NCBI GenBank assembly: GCA_031263485.1
Contig: JAISFS010000334.1
Span: forward strand, 1-64,000
Direction: 5' to 3'
Source: Deltaproteobacteria bacterium
Lineage (GTDB): Bacteria > Desulfobacterota > Desulfarculia > Adiutricales > Adiutricaceae
Length of the DNA: 64,000 nt
Of the stretch, positions 1-8,712 are shown one piece after another. The translations under genes were made by a program, and so were the position numbers. Positions within the stretch are counted from its first letter, which is position 1. Each line of letters opens with the position of its first letter. Under the pieces are notes generated by a model. That model was not told where the DNA came from and did not search any database. It worked only from the letters and a program-made list of their open reading frames with translations.

Positions 1-258
1 GACGCCGATGCGCCGGCGCAGGCGCGGCAATGTGCGCCGCTCGGCACGGACGATATCCGTGCCCTGGATGAAAAGCCGCCCCTGGCTCGGCCGGACGGCA
101 AGGTAGATCATGCGCATCAGGCTCGTCTTGCCGGCGCCGGACGGCCCCATCAGCCAGCGAAATCCGCCCTCCGGGACATGGAAGGTGATGCCATGCAGCA
201 CCTCCGCCTGCGCCGTGCCGGAGCCGTAGCGCAGAGTGACGCCTTCAAGACGGATCAT
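1..258 (-). CDS. ftsE: Cell division ATP-binding protein FtsE (partial, N-terminal 86 residues)
   Basis: Reading leftward from an ATG at 258 gives 86 residues that run off the window edge. They begin MIRLEGVTLRYGSGTAQ, carry a Walker A motif GPSGAGKTS at about residues 37-45 followed by LMRMIYLAVRPSQG, and end RLRRRIGV just before the expected Q-loop. This is the FtsE pattern; FtsE is the ATPase of FtsEX, which couples cytoplasmic ATP hydrolysis to septal wall hydrolases. The Walker B and signature motifs lie outside the window. It diverges from the ftsZ-like pseudogene with about 100 bp between them. The wording around Walker A (FRWLMGPSGAGKTSLMRM) resembles alphaproteobacterial FtsE more than that of Desulfobacterota, which is odd given the rest of the window; this is from memory, not a search. 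Confidence 0.85.
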   Translation of the reverse strand, partial: MIRLEGVTLRYGSGTAQAEVLHGITFHVPEGGFRWLMGPSGAGKTSLMRMIYLAVRPSQGRLFIQGTDIVRAERRTLPRLRRRIGV

Positions 259-359
259 TGGTCTCCGGTCGATGTTTCGGGACGCGAATCGGCGGCAGGG
301 GCGGCAATTCCTGAGGTCCAGGGCACAATGCGCCCTCCGAGTCCCAAGGGAGCGGATCG

Positions 360-1207
360 ATGAAGAAAGTTTCGGGTTCAGTGCGCCGGGCAGGTTCCCG
401 TACCCCGGGTAAGGCGGTCGCATTCTTCGGGATCGGCGGTTGCGGCGGCAGGATAATGGAGACCGTCGCGGGCGAAGGCAGGGAAAACGTCGTAAGATGC
501 GTCCACGCCAGTACCGATCGGCAGGAGATCGCCCGCTCGCCCGCCCCGCTCAAGATCCTTCTGGGCCCCATGTCCTGCGGCGGGCGAGGCTGCGGAGGAG
601 ATCCGGACCGCGGCCGGCTCGCCGCGATGGAGTCCCTGGACGGGATGATGAGGTCCCTGGACGGGACCGGGCTCGTCGTCATCGCCGCCGGCATGGGCGG
701 CGGGACAGGGACAGGATGCGCCCCCGTAGTGGCCAGGGCCTTGAGGGAAAGGGAACATCCCCCGATAGTCGTCGCGTTCGTGACGACCCCGTTCTCATGG
801 GAACTGAATCGCCACGAGATCTCTGAAAGGGCGCTGGCCCGGCTTGCCGGGCACTGCTCTGGCATCGTGGCCTTCTCCAACGCGGCGACGGCAGCCGCCG
901 TCCCCGAGGGCTCCTCCGTGGGACAGACGATGGAAGCGGTCAACCGGTTGCTCCGGAAAGCGTCCCTCGGGATAACGGCGCTCCTGACCGGGAGGCCGGG
1001 ATATCCATGGAATTCGGGCAGGTGAGCACGGAGCTTTCGGGAGGCATGTCGGCCCAGGGGTTCGGAGGGGCATCGGCGGGACGCGGGGGCGCGGAAGCGG
1101 GGGTAAGGAAAACGGGTTATAGGGCGGACGGGGATCTTGGGCCGGGAAGCGTTCGGGCTTCGCGGCGCCCGGGTCGAGCGGAAAACGGCGTCGATCCGCG
1201 AACTTGA
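360..1207 (+). pseudogene. Frameshifted, C-terminally deleted ftsZ-like paralogue
   Basis: The first frame (360-1025, 221 codons) matches the FtsZ GTPase domain: a GIGGCGGRIMETV nucleotide loop, ILLGPMSCGGRGCG, and the tubulin signature AAGMGGGTGTG, then VTTPFSWELNRHE. It stops at 1023-1025 just where the T7 loop should begin. Shifting frame near 1001 restores the family sequence (MEFGQVSTELSGGMSAQGFGGASAG, matching the intact copy's LDFGDVSSVLSC segment), and this second frame is open to 1207. No FtsZ C-terminal domain follows. It is closely related to the intact ftsZ at 1734 and looks like a tandem duplicate that decayed by one indel plus loss of the 3' part. A sequencing error could explain the frameshift but not the missing C-terminal domain. 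A truncated GTPase-domain product of 221 residues remains possible. Confidence 0.8.
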
Positions 1208-1581
1208 AGTATGCGCGAAAAGTGTGAATTGAACTTCGCCGAGACAACCATCCCATGCCTCAAACGATGTCCCTGACGTATCCGCCTCGGCCGCAGGGCG
1301 ACATCCCCGTCAATTTGGCCAGAAAGTTCGGTTTGTCTGGTTGACAGAGCGTCCTTGCCCATTCCGTCAGGCTCGGGCGGCATTTTTCACGGACCTCAAA
1401 TTTGATCCGGCGATGAAAACGGACGGCCCGGCATGTGCAGGTCGGACAAATTCGATCATGATCCGCCCTAATCGCGTCCCGGGCCGCGTTTCACGGCGGC
1501 AGCCTCAGCGAACGGCTGCGCCGGCGAAGGCCGCGCGCGAGGACCGGGGAGAAAAAAATTTGGATCCCCGCGGAATATCGC
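1208..1581. other. Non-coding gap between ftsZ-like pseudogene and ftsZ promoter
   Basis: No reading frame here resembles a protein. The stretch may contain eroded remains of the pseudogene's 3' half, but I could not align any of it to the FtsZ C-terminal domain. Confidence 0.5.
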
Positions 1582-1610
1582 TTGACAGTCGGGTGTCCTT
1601 GCGGGATAAT
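1582..1610 (+). promoter_or_regulatory. Sigma70-type promoter for ftsZ
   Basis: TTGACA at 1582-1587 and GATAAT at 1605-1610 are separated by exactly 17 bp. That is a consensus -35 and a five-of-six -10, pointing at ftsZ with a leader of about 115 nt. Confidence 0.75.
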
Positions 1611-1733
1611 GCGAGTTAAGGGAAATAGCCGGCCGGAAACGGCCAAGAGCCGAGTGAATCAGGAACAGGACAGGGAAGTTTCGAGGATCTGCCCGACGTC
1701 GAGTCGGCCCTGCGCCCCGAGGAGAATGGACCC

Positions 1734-3185
1734 ATGGAAGACGATTACGAATTCGTGCGTCCGGAAGGCGGACCGGCGGCGTTGGACCATGTGATCACGG
1801 TCCTGGGCATCGGCGGGTGCGGCAACAAGACCGTGGACCACATGATAAGCGTCTGCGGGGAGAACGGCATCAAGTACGTCTCCGCCAACTCGGATAAGAA
1901 AGACCTCCACGCCTCGCTTGCCCCGACCAAGATCCTTCTGGGCCCCAAGTCCCTCCGGGGCAGGGGCTGTGGAGCCGACCCCGAACTGGGCCGTGCCGCC
2001 ACGGAGGAGGTCCTGGACGAGATCAAGAAGGCTTTGGCCGGGACCGAGCTCCTGTTCATCGCCGCCGGCATGGGCGGCGGGACGGGGAGCGGCGGCGCTC
2101 CCGTAGTGGCCCAGGCCATGAGCGCCATGGAAGATCCCCCGCTGGTCGTTTCCGTCGTGACGACGCCGTTTTCCTGGGAGCGGCAACGTCACAAGATTTC
2201 CGACAAGGTGGTGGCCGAGCTCACCCAGTGCAGCAACAGCATCATCACCGTCTCGAACGCGAAGATGGAGACCTTCATAGCCAAGGACGCGACCTTGCAC
2301 CAGGCCATGGCCGCCGCCAACGAGATCCTCCAGAACGCGGTCCACGGGATCATCGAGCTTCTGGCCCTGGACGCCAGGATCCACCTCGACTTCGGGGACG
2401 TGAGCTCGGTGCTGTCCTGCCGCGGCCCTGCCCTCATGGGCTACGGCGAGGCTTCCGGCGACAGCCGCGCCAAGAAGGCCCTCCAGAACGCCATCACCTG
2501 CCCGCTCATGACGGACCATTCCATCCGGGGGGCGAGGAAGCTCATCGTGAACATCGTGACCGGCAACGATTTCACGATGGAAGAGTACAGCGTCATCATG
2601 AACGAGGCCACCAAGGAGGTCCATGAGGACGGGATGGTTTTCGGGGGCTGGGCCATCGACGACAAATTGGACGAGACCGGCGCCCTCCGGGTGACGGTCA
2701 TCGCCACGGGCCTCTACAACGACGACGCCTGGGCAGTAAATGAGCCCTGGACCGGGCAGGCCCAGGTGCTCACGCCTGAAACAGAGGTGGTCGAGCTCGA
2801 CACCATCGTAAACGATCAGGAACAGGAAGTTTTGCTCGAGCCCGTACAGCCCGCCCCCCCCCGCCAGACGGCTCCTCGTCCGGCCGCGCCTGCGGCGCCG
2901 CCCGTGCCGCGCGCTCAATACGCCGCGAAGCAGCAGGCCGCTTACGGAGTGCCTCAGCAGACCCCTTACGCGCCCGCGCCGCAGGCGCGGCCCCCGCGCG
3001 ACCCCTCCGCAGGGGTCCTGGGCACCTCGCCCAGGCCCCGCAGGCCTGCGGGCCCGCTCAACGCCTCCTCCGGCCAGCCGCAGGCCGCGGTCACGCGCTA
3101 CGAGTCGAACGCCGGCGTCGACCCGATGAACAAGGACATCGAGTTCTACGCCAAGCCCCCTTTCCTCCGGAACAAGGCCAGCTGA
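1734..3185 (+). CDS. ftsZ: Divergent cell-division GTPase FtsZ
   Basis: This 483-residue tubulin-like GTPase would polymerise into the cytokinetic ring. The ATG at 1734 has GAGGAG nine bases upstream. The nucleotide loop is GIGGCGNKTVDHM, one glycine shorter than the usual GVGGGGGNAV form. AAGMGGGTGSGGAPVVA is the tubulin signature, and LDFGDV keeps both aspartates of the T7 loop, although the preceding Asn is His. The usual PNDKL is replaced by SNAKM and AAND by AANE. A roughly 130-residue Pro/Gln/Ala-rich linker follows the globular domain, and the protein ends in KPPFLRNKAS, a good match to the conserved FtsZ tail that binds FtsA/ZipA-type partners. So it is probably functional but unusual; it could be a second FtsZ beside a canonical dcw-cluster copy elsewhere. 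Confidence 0.88.
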   Translation: MEDDYEFVRPEGGPAALDHVITVLGIGGCGNKTVDHMISVCGENGIKYVSANSDKKDLHASLAPTKILLGPKSLRGRGCGADPELGRAATEEVLDEIKKALAGTELLFIAAGMGGGTGSGGAPVVAQAMSAMEDPPLVVSVVTTPFSWERQRHKISDKVVAELTQCSNSIITVSNAKMETFIAKDATLHQAMAAANEILQNAVHGIIELLALDARIHLDFGDVSSVLSCRGPALMGYGEASGDSRAKKALQNAITCPLMTDHSIRGARKLIVNIVTGNDFTMEEYSVIMNEATKEVHEDGMVFGGWAIDDKLDETGALRVTVIATGLYNDDAWAVNEPWTGQAQVLTPETEVVELDTIVNDQEQEVLLEPVQPAPPRQTAPRPAAPAAPPVPRAQYAAKQQAAYGVPQQTPYAPAPQARPPRDPSAGVLGTSPRPRRPAGPLNASSGQPQAAVTRYESNAGVDPMNKDIEFYAKPPFLRNKAS

Positions 3186-3241
3186 CGGCTGAGGCCCTGT
3201 CCCCGGCACGGGTTTTGCGGCGGCATCCGCAAAAACAAAAG

Positions 3242-3305
3242 TCCATTCTGGCCCCCCGTTCTTACACCTCTTTTCTAGGCGGCGGGGCCAGATGGATTTT
3301 TTTTT
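3242..3305 (+). terminator. Rho-independent terminator after ftsZ
   Basis: TCCAT-CTGGCCCC at 3242-3255 can pair with GGGGCCAGATGGA at 3284-3296, and nine T residues follow directly. It lies 57 bp past the ftsZ stop. Confidence 0.75.
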
Positions 3306-3769
3306 CGATCGCCCCGGATCCGATATTCCGCTTCGGCCCGGCGCACGGCCTTCCGCCGATCCGGCATCGCGGGTCGGATTTTCGCATCGGCCCAGTCGTC
3401 AGGGCTCGCTTGACCCTTTCCGTCGCTTTTCGCCTTCCGCCGCTATTTACCGTCCATCTCGGCAATCGGGCGCGTCCGTCGTCATCCGATGATCTTCACG
3501 GCTTAGGCGCTTCCAGTTTAATTTTTTTAGTCCAAGGGCATGTTTCCGACCATTACGGGAAATTTGTCCTCTCGGGCCTCTCGGGTCTATCCGCACGGCG
3601 ACCCCATTGCCGTCCGCTCCATCCGTCCAGCCCCTCTCATGCCGTTCATCCCGCTCCATCCGTCCTGTCCGTTCAGTCCCTTCCATCCGCTCGCCGAGTC
3701 GTCCCGCAACACCATCGCACGTGAGGAAGCCTTGACGTCCCCGTCACCCCCGGATCCCGCGAGGGCCCC
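3306..3769. other. Pyrimidine-rich non-coding gap
   Basis: No coding sequence recognised. The stretch 3600-3700 is rich in short CCGTCC/CATCC repeats on the plus strand. Confidence 0.4.
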
Positions 3770-5602
3770 GTGAAAAGCCAGGGGAGACCGCGCGCGGGAG
3801 GGTTCCGGCCCGGAAGGCCGACCCGCGGCGCGGGGCGGGGGGCATTCATCGAGCGCGGGCGCGCCGTAAAGGATCCTGGCGGACGCGTCTCGGTGGCGCT
3901 GGTCTGGCCCGGCGGCTACCGGGAGGGGATGTCTTCCTTGGGATTCATGTGGATCTACGCGATCCTGAACTCCAGGACTGACGCGCTTGCCGAAAGGGTC
4001 TTTCTGCCGGCGGATCCCAAAGAGCCAGTCAGATCGCTTGAGACGGGCAGGGAGCTTCCCGGCTTCGATCTGGTCGCGGGCTCGCTCTCCTGGGAAAACG
4101 ACTACTGGATTTTCCTGGAGATCCTGCGCCGCGGAGGCATGGACCCCGAGCGGTCCGGGCGAGAGGCGCGCGGCGGGCCCGCGCGGCCTCTGGTGTGCGC
4201 GGGCGGGGTGGGCGTCTGGGCCAACCCCTGGGGGCTGTTTCCCTTCGCCGATCTGATCTTTTCCGGGGAAGGCGAAATCGCCTGGGAGGCGATAGCGGAC
4301 GTCTGTTCCCGAAAGGGCTTCGCGGGGCTTGCTGCCGAAGAGCGGACGCGGATCCTCTCGGCAGCCGTGCCGGGATGCCTCGCTCCGGGGCTCCTCCCCC
4401 GCGAGCTGACCGGGTCCCTCGGTTCCGGCCCTCCCGCCGGTCCCGATGATCCCGTCGCCATGCTAAAGGCGCTGCGCGAATTCGCGCCGGTAGTCCCGCC
4501 GAGGCTTTCGTGGCCCTTCCCCGCCGAGGCCGAACCGCCGCGCTCGACCGTGTGGGCGCCTGGCGCGGGGTTTTCCGGGATGCGGCTGGTCGAGTTGAGC
4601 CGCGGCTGCCCGCACGGCTGCCGCTTCTGTCTGGCAGGCCAGCTCTATCTGCCCCACCGGCCATGGCCGGCGGACAGGATCATCGAGGCCCTGACCGCCC
4701 CCAACCCCTGGACCGGGGAGGACCCTTTCCCGGCGGACGCGCCTGCGGGCCTCGTGAGTCCCGCCGCGGCAGACCACCCGGAATTCGAGGGGATTCTCGA
4801 GGCGCTGGCCGCGACCGGGAGACGGGCGTCGTTTTCCTCCCTGCGGCTGTCGGCCTTAACCGAACGGGCGGCGAGGCTTTTGGGCGAAGCTGGCCTCAAG
4901 GGCGCGGCGGTGGCCCCGGAGGGAGGCACGGAAGCCTTGAGGGCCAGGGCCAACAAGAACCTCACGGACGATCGGATCATCGAGGGCGCGAGGATCCTGG
5001 CGGCGGCGGGGCTCAGGTCGGTCAAGCTTTATTTCATGTTCGGGCTTCCCGGGGAGACGGACGGGGATCTGGCGGCGGCCGCGGAGCTGGCCTTCCGCAT
5101 CCGCCGCGAGCTGGGGGCCAAGGGCCGGGGGCCCGCGGTGGCCGCTTCCTTCTCGTGTTTCGTGCCCAAGCCCCACACCGCCTTCGAGGACGAGCCGCTC
5201 CTGGGGGAGCCAGAAATCCGCAGGCGCGGGGAGCTCCTGAAAAAGCTGCTCCCGCCTTCCAAAGGCGTGGAGCTAAGGCTTGAGCCCGCGCGCGCGGCCG
5301 TGATCGAAGGGGTAATCTCCCGCGGGGGCCCCGAGGCAGGCAGGCTGGTCCGGGCGCTTCTTGAGACTGGCGGGAGGCAGGGCCCGGCGTTGAAGCTGGC
5401 CGGCATAGATGGGCGGCTGTGGCTCTTCAGCCATCTGACCCCGGACAGCCCCAGGCCCTGGCGGGTCATCGCCCCGCCGGCGGGCATCATGCGTCTGGCA
5501 GACGAGTCGGAGAAGGCCAGGAGCGGGATCCAGACGCCGCCCTGCCCTCCGGGGGGAGGTTGCGGGATGTGCGGGGGTTGCGCGTATCTTGAAGGGAGAT
5601 GA
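3770..5602 (+). CDS. B12-binding-type radical SAM protein
   Basis: A 610-residue protein, probably from the GTG at 3770 (GAGGG lies just upstream). The N-terminal part (about 35-260) resembles the cobalamin-binding-like module of this class: VALVWPGGYREGMSSLGF, then a SGEGEIAWEA segment. The radical SAM core has SRGCPHGCRFC at about residue 279, giving CxxxCxxC for the 4Fe-4S cluster that cleaves S-adenosylmethionine. KLYFMFGLPGETDGD and SFSCFVPKPHTAFE are typical of the B12-binding radical SAM group. The C-terminus is cysteine-rich (CPPGGGCGMCGGC) and might bind another cluster. In some bacteria relatives are fused to or next to a DUF2344 protein; none is seen here. Substrate unknown. Residues 1-30 are basic and low in complexity, so the true start may lie further in. 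Confidence 0.8.
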   Translation: MKSQGRPRAGGFRPGRPTRGAGRGAFIERGRAVKDPGGRVSVALVWPGGYREGMSSLGFMWIYAILNSRTDALAERVFLPADPKEPVRSLETGRELPGFDLVAGSLSWENDYWIFLEILRRGGMDPERSGREARGGPARPLVCAGGVGVWANPWGLFPFADLIFSGEGEIAWEAIADVCSRKGFAGLAAEERTRILSAAVPGCLAPGLLPRELTGSLGSGPPAGPDDPVAMLKALREFAPVVPPRLSWPFPAEAEPPRSTVWAPGAGFSGMRLVELSRGCPHGCRFCLAGQLYLPHRPWPADRIIEALTAPNPWTGEDPFPADAPAGLVSPAAADHPEFEGILEALAATGRRASFSSLRLSALTERAARLLGEAGLKGAAVAPEGGTEALRARANKNLTDDRIIEGARILAAAGLRSVKLYFMFGLPGETDGDLAAAAELAFRIRRELGAKGRGPAVAASFSCFVPKPHTAFEDEPLLGEPEIRRRGELLKKLLPPSKGVELRLEPARAAVIEGVISRGGPEAGRLVRALLETGGRQGPALKLAGIDGRLWLFSHLTPDSPRPWRVIAPPAGIMRLADESEKARSGIQTPPCPPGGGCGMCGGCAYLEGR

Positions 5603-5761
5603 AACATCAGAAGGAAATTCCGGGTTGCGGCAGGCCGATGATGGTTGTAAGCAGACTGCATTCGATGACTTTTGGAGTTTAAGGGGATCGTTTGAGCCTC
5701 AATGAAGGGTTGGACAAGCTGCGGCGGAGCCCGTCCTTAAGGGCGGGGACAAATGGACCGG

Positions 5762-5923
5762 TACTGACGGAAGAGGCGGATCGATGCTGGCGGAAGAGGG
5801 CGGATCGATACTGGCGGAAGAGGGCGGGCCGGGACTGGCGGAGAGGGCGGGCCGGGACTGGCGGAGAGGGCGGACCGGGACTGGCGGAGAGGGCGGACCG
5901 GGACTGGCGGAGAGGGCGGATTG
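5762..5923. repeat. Tandem repeat, about seven copies of a 23/24-bp unit
   Basis: Degenerate copies of a unit built on CTGGCGGAGAGGGCGGA-CCGGGA follow one another. The left units are 24 bp (CTGGCGGAAGAGGGCGGAT...) and the right ones 23 bp, so the array is not a coding multiple of three. Short open frames through it are repeat artefacts. It sits in the 590-bp gap before nagZ. Confidence 0.85.
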
Positions 5924-6140
5924 GGCCGATAGGGATGGGCGTAGACATGCGATAACAGGAAAACTGAAGTGTCGAGGTATCAAAGCGGAGGGTTGAGGCG
6001 CGGGCAGGTTAACGTGACTTGAGGCTCGACGTCATGCGGGTCACGGCTTTCGAAAATATGGGACGGGCCCGTCAGCGGGACTCTGGAAAGCGTCAGCGAG
6101 GGGCTCAAGCCGCGCCGCCCTTTCTATCAAAGCCCCGGGG

Positions 6141-6149
6141 TGGTATAAT
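6141..6149 (+). promoter_or_regulatory. Extended -10 promoter upstream of nagZ
   Basis: TGGTATAAT provides TGn directly before a perfect TATAAT (6144-6149), 45 bp before the nagZ start. The -35 position (6121-6126, TTTCTA) is poor, as is common for extended -10 promoters. Confidence 0.6.
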
Positions 6150-6193
6150 CGCACGTTGCGCCGGCTCACGCCGGTCGAATTCTGGAGGTCGCA

Positions 6194-7216
6194 ATGCCGG
6201 GACCGGCGGCGCCTGCGCCGCGAAAAGAGCCGTTGGAGGAGGCGGGACGCCTTCTCCTCATCGGTTTCGAGGGGGACGACGCCTCCGAGGCCGCGAGCCT
6301 CGCGGAGGAGTACCGGCCTGCGGGCTTCGTGTTTTTTGCCCGCAACTATCCGGGCAGCCCGACGGCCTTGAAGGCGCTTCTGACGGAGATAGCGCAAAGG
6401 GCGTTCAAGGCCCTGAAGCGTCCGCCGCTTCTGGCGCTGGACCAGGAAGGGGGCACGGTCTCGCGCCTGCCTCTTGAGGAGACCGCGTTGCCCAGCGCCG
6501 CCGAGATGGCGGCCCTGGCACGGGACAAGGGCCTGGAGGCACTGGAGGAGCTCTCCTTCAGGGCGGGCAAGGCGCTCAGGCAGCTGGGCTTCAACTTCAA
6601 CCTGGCCCCTGTCCTGGACGTCTCTTCGGAGGGCGCCTATATCGGGACCCGGAGCTTTTCGGCCTCTCCGGACGAGGTGTCCCGTTGCGCGACTGCCTTC
6701 TTCGCCGGCCAGAAGCGGGCGGGGCTCGTCACCTGCGGCAAGCATTTCCCGGGGCTCGGCCAGGCGAGCTCCGATCCCCACTCGGAGCTTCCGGTTGTGG
6801 CGGCGGATCTCAGGGCGGTCTGGGACAGGGATCTCAAGCCCTTCAGGGACCTGACAGTGAGGGGGATTCCCGCGATGATGACGACCCACGCGCTCTTCCG
6901 GGCGGTCGACCCCCTGTTGCCGGGGACGCTTTCCCCGCGCGTGGTGGACCTCCTCAAGCGCGACGTGGGCTTCAAGGGACTGGCGCTCACGGACGATTTG
7001 GAGATGGGCGCCATCGCCGATACCTTCCCGCCTGGGCGGGCTGCCTGGGAGGCGGTGGTGGCGGGGCACGACCTGGCGCTCGTCTGCCGCAGGCGCGAGA
7101 ACGTGGAGGAGGCCCGCGAGGGGCTCCTGAAGGCCCTCAAGGACTACGACATCACCCCCTCCCGCCAGAGGGAGGCCAGGCTCAGGCTCGCGAGGACGCT
7201 CAAGCTGATAGCCTGA
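6194..7216 (+). CDS. nagZ: Beta-N-acetylhexosaminidase (GH3, NagZ-type)
   Basis: A 340-residue GH3 glycosidase. NagZ removes N-acetylglucosamine from anhydromuropeptides during cell-wall recycling in the cytoplasm. GKHFPGLGQASSDPHSELP holds the substrate-binding KHFPG and the Asp-x-His of the family's acid/base loop. The nucleophile motif is ALTDDLEMGAI near residue 270. No signal peptide is seen, consistent with a cytosolic enzyme, and length is typical of single-domain NagZ. GGAGG lies 6 bp before the ATG. The gene heads a same-strand run with the 199-aa protein, cdsA and dxr, fitting an envelope-precursor theme. Confidence 0.9.
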   Translation: MPGPAAPAPRKEPLEEAGRLLLIGFEGDDASEAASLAEEYRPAGFVFFARNYPGSPTALKALLTEIAQRAFKALKRPPLLALDQEGGTVSRLPLEETALPSAAEMAALARDKGLEALEELSFRAGKALRQLGFNFNLAPVLDVSSEGAYIGTRSFSASPDEVSRCATAFFAGQKRAGLVTCGKHFPGLGQASSDPHSELPVVAADLRAVWDRDLKPFRDLTVRGIPAMMTTHALFRAVDPLLPGTLSPRVVDLLKRDVGFKGLALTDDLEMGAIADTFPPGRAAWEAVVAGHDLALVCRRRENVEEAREGLLKALKDYDITPSRQREARLRLARTLKLIA

Positions 7217-7251
7217 CGGGGCGCCGGCCGCCGTCCCGAGACCGGAGGAAC

Positions 7252-7851
7252 ATGACGTCACAAGACGACTTGAAGGGCAGGCCCCACACCTACCTTTTCC
7301 GGCCTGGCCTCTGGCAGGCGGACGGGGTCTATTACGACGGCCAGGAGAAGCCGCACGTCCAGAGCGGCGAGCTCCTGGTGGAGCACGCCCCGCACGTCTG
7401 GACCATCGACAGCCGCATGAACGTGTCCGGTCAGGACCGCCGTGACTTCGTGTCCCAGTACATGGTGACCCCCTTCAAGGAGGGAGTCTCGTTCACGGAA
7501 TGGACCAGCCAGACCGGCGGCCCGGAGCCGGTCTTCGGGCTCTTCGTGGTCGTGCAGGAAAGCATCCTGATGCCCTGGCATTCCCAGAGCGGGCAGTTCT
7601 GGGGACAGGAGGTCCTGTCCTCGGTGAACCCGGATCTCTACCTGAGCAGGGGCTTCGCCTTCATCCAGGACCGGAAGGCCTACTCCTGGGCGGTCAGGCT
7701 GGTCCGGCTGAGCGGCGGCGAGGCGGGTCCTCCGGGCCCGGCATCGGCAGGCCCCGACGGCCCGGCCCCCGAAAGCCCCGGCGATGCCGAAAGCTCGGGC
7801 GGCCCTGAAGGCTCAGGCTGCCCGGAAAGCCCCGTCGGCGGCGACGACTGA
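7252..7851 (+). CDS. Uncharacterised 199-residue protein between nagZ and cdsA
   Basis: The ATG at 7252 has GGAGG five bases upstream and begins 35 bp after nagZ. The first 155 residues look like one compact domain rich in aromatic residues and beta-type sequence (YLFRPGLWQADGVYYDG, PHVWTIDSRM, PWHSQSGQFWG). The last 45 are a Gly/Pro/Ser tail. There are no membrane segments, signal peptide, cysteine clusters or known catalytic motif. I do not recognise the family. Position suggests co-transcription with nagZ and cdsA. Confidence 0.75.
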   Translation: MTSQDDLKGRPHTYLFRPGLWQADGVYYDGQEKPHVQSGELLVEHAPHVWTIDSRMNVSGQDRRDFVSQYMVTPFKEGVSFTEWTSQTGGPEPVFGLFVVVQESILMPWHSQSGQFWGQEVLSSVNPDLYLSRGFAFIQDRKAYSWAVRLVRLSGGEAGPPGPASAGPDGPAPESPGDAESSGGPEGSGCPESPVGGDD

Positions 7852-7875
7852 GGCGAAAGGGCGAAAGGGCGAAAG

Positions 7876-8712
7876 ATGGCGCTGCCTGAAAGCATCAGGA
7901 AGGGGGAGCTGGGGCGCTGGCTGGTCGGGATAGCGCTTGCCGTCCCCACTGTGGCGGCCGTGCTCGTCGACAACAAGCTCTGGATTCTCGTCGTGGGGCT
8001 TCTCGCCGGAGGCGCGGCATGGTGGGAGTTCGCCGCGAATCTTTTCGGCGCTCGCTACAGGGGCCTGGCCGTGCTGGGCCTGTTCGGCTGGGCCGCTACC
8101 GCCTGCGGGACCTGTTTCTTCGAGGCGGAGGGACAGGGCGCCGGTCTCGCGCTCTCGCTGGCGCTGGGAGGGATCTATCTCATGAGGATCCTCCCCGGGG
8201 GCACGGACGCCGTCTCGGTGAACCTCCTATCCCGTTACGCGCTGGGGCACCTGTACATCTCCTTCTTCCTCTCCTTCGTCTTCCTCATCAAGACCATGGA
8301 GGACGGGTCGCGGCTCCTCATCTTCGTGATCCTCGTCACCGCGCTCGCGGACACCGGCGCCATCTACGCGGGGACCAGGCTCAAGGGCCCCAAGCTCTAC
8401 CCGAAGATTAGCCCGGGCAAGACGCTTTCGGGCGTGGCGGGCGGTTGCGTCGCGGCCGTCGCGGGGGCGCTCTTCTCCCGGCTCTATCTCCCGGACTTCT
8501 TCGGGGCATTGGAACTCGCGGCGATAGGCCTCTGCCTGTCGCTGTGGGGCGTGCTGGGGGATCTCTTCGAGTCCGCGATCAAGCGGGCACTGGGCGTGAA
8601 GGACACGTCCAAGATCCTCCTGGGCCACGGCGGCTTCTGGGACCGGCTCGATTCGCTTCTCTTCAACCTCCCGCTCTTCTATTATTACCTGCACATGCGG
8701 CTCCTGCCATAG
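7876..8712 (+). CDS. cdsA: Phosphatidate cytidylyltransferase
   Basis: A 278-residue polytopic membrane enzyme that makes CDP-diacylglycerol from phosphatidate and CTP, the branch point of phospholipid synthesis. Several hydrophobic segments run from residue 15 onward. The C-terminal signature is complete: SAIKRALGVKDTSKILLGH followed by GGFWDRLDSLLF matches the S-x-x-K-R...K-D...H-G-G-x-x-D-R-x-D pattern. The usual uppS neighbour upstream is missing, but dxr follows as in many proteobacteria. The start is preceded by three direct repeats of GCGAAAGG rather than a clear ribosome site. Confidence 0.93.
   Translation: MALPESIRKGELGRWLVGIALAVPTVAAVLVDNKLWILVVGLLAGGAAWWEFAANLFGARYRGLAVLGLFGWAATACGTCFFEAEGQGAGLALSLALGGIYLMRILPGGTDAVSVNLLSRYALGHLYISFFLSFVFLIKTMEDGSRLLIFVILVTALADTGAIYAGTRLKGPKLYPKISPGKTLSGVAGGCVAAVAGALFSRLYLPDFFGALELAAIGLCLSLWGVLGDLFESAIKRALGVKDTSKILLGHGGFWDRLDSLLFNLPLFYYYLHMRLLP

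Noticed and set aside
3211-3235. TTTTGCGG/CCGCAAAA hairpin as the ftsZ terminator
   Set aside because: No T-run follows on either strand; the better terminator is at 3242-3305.
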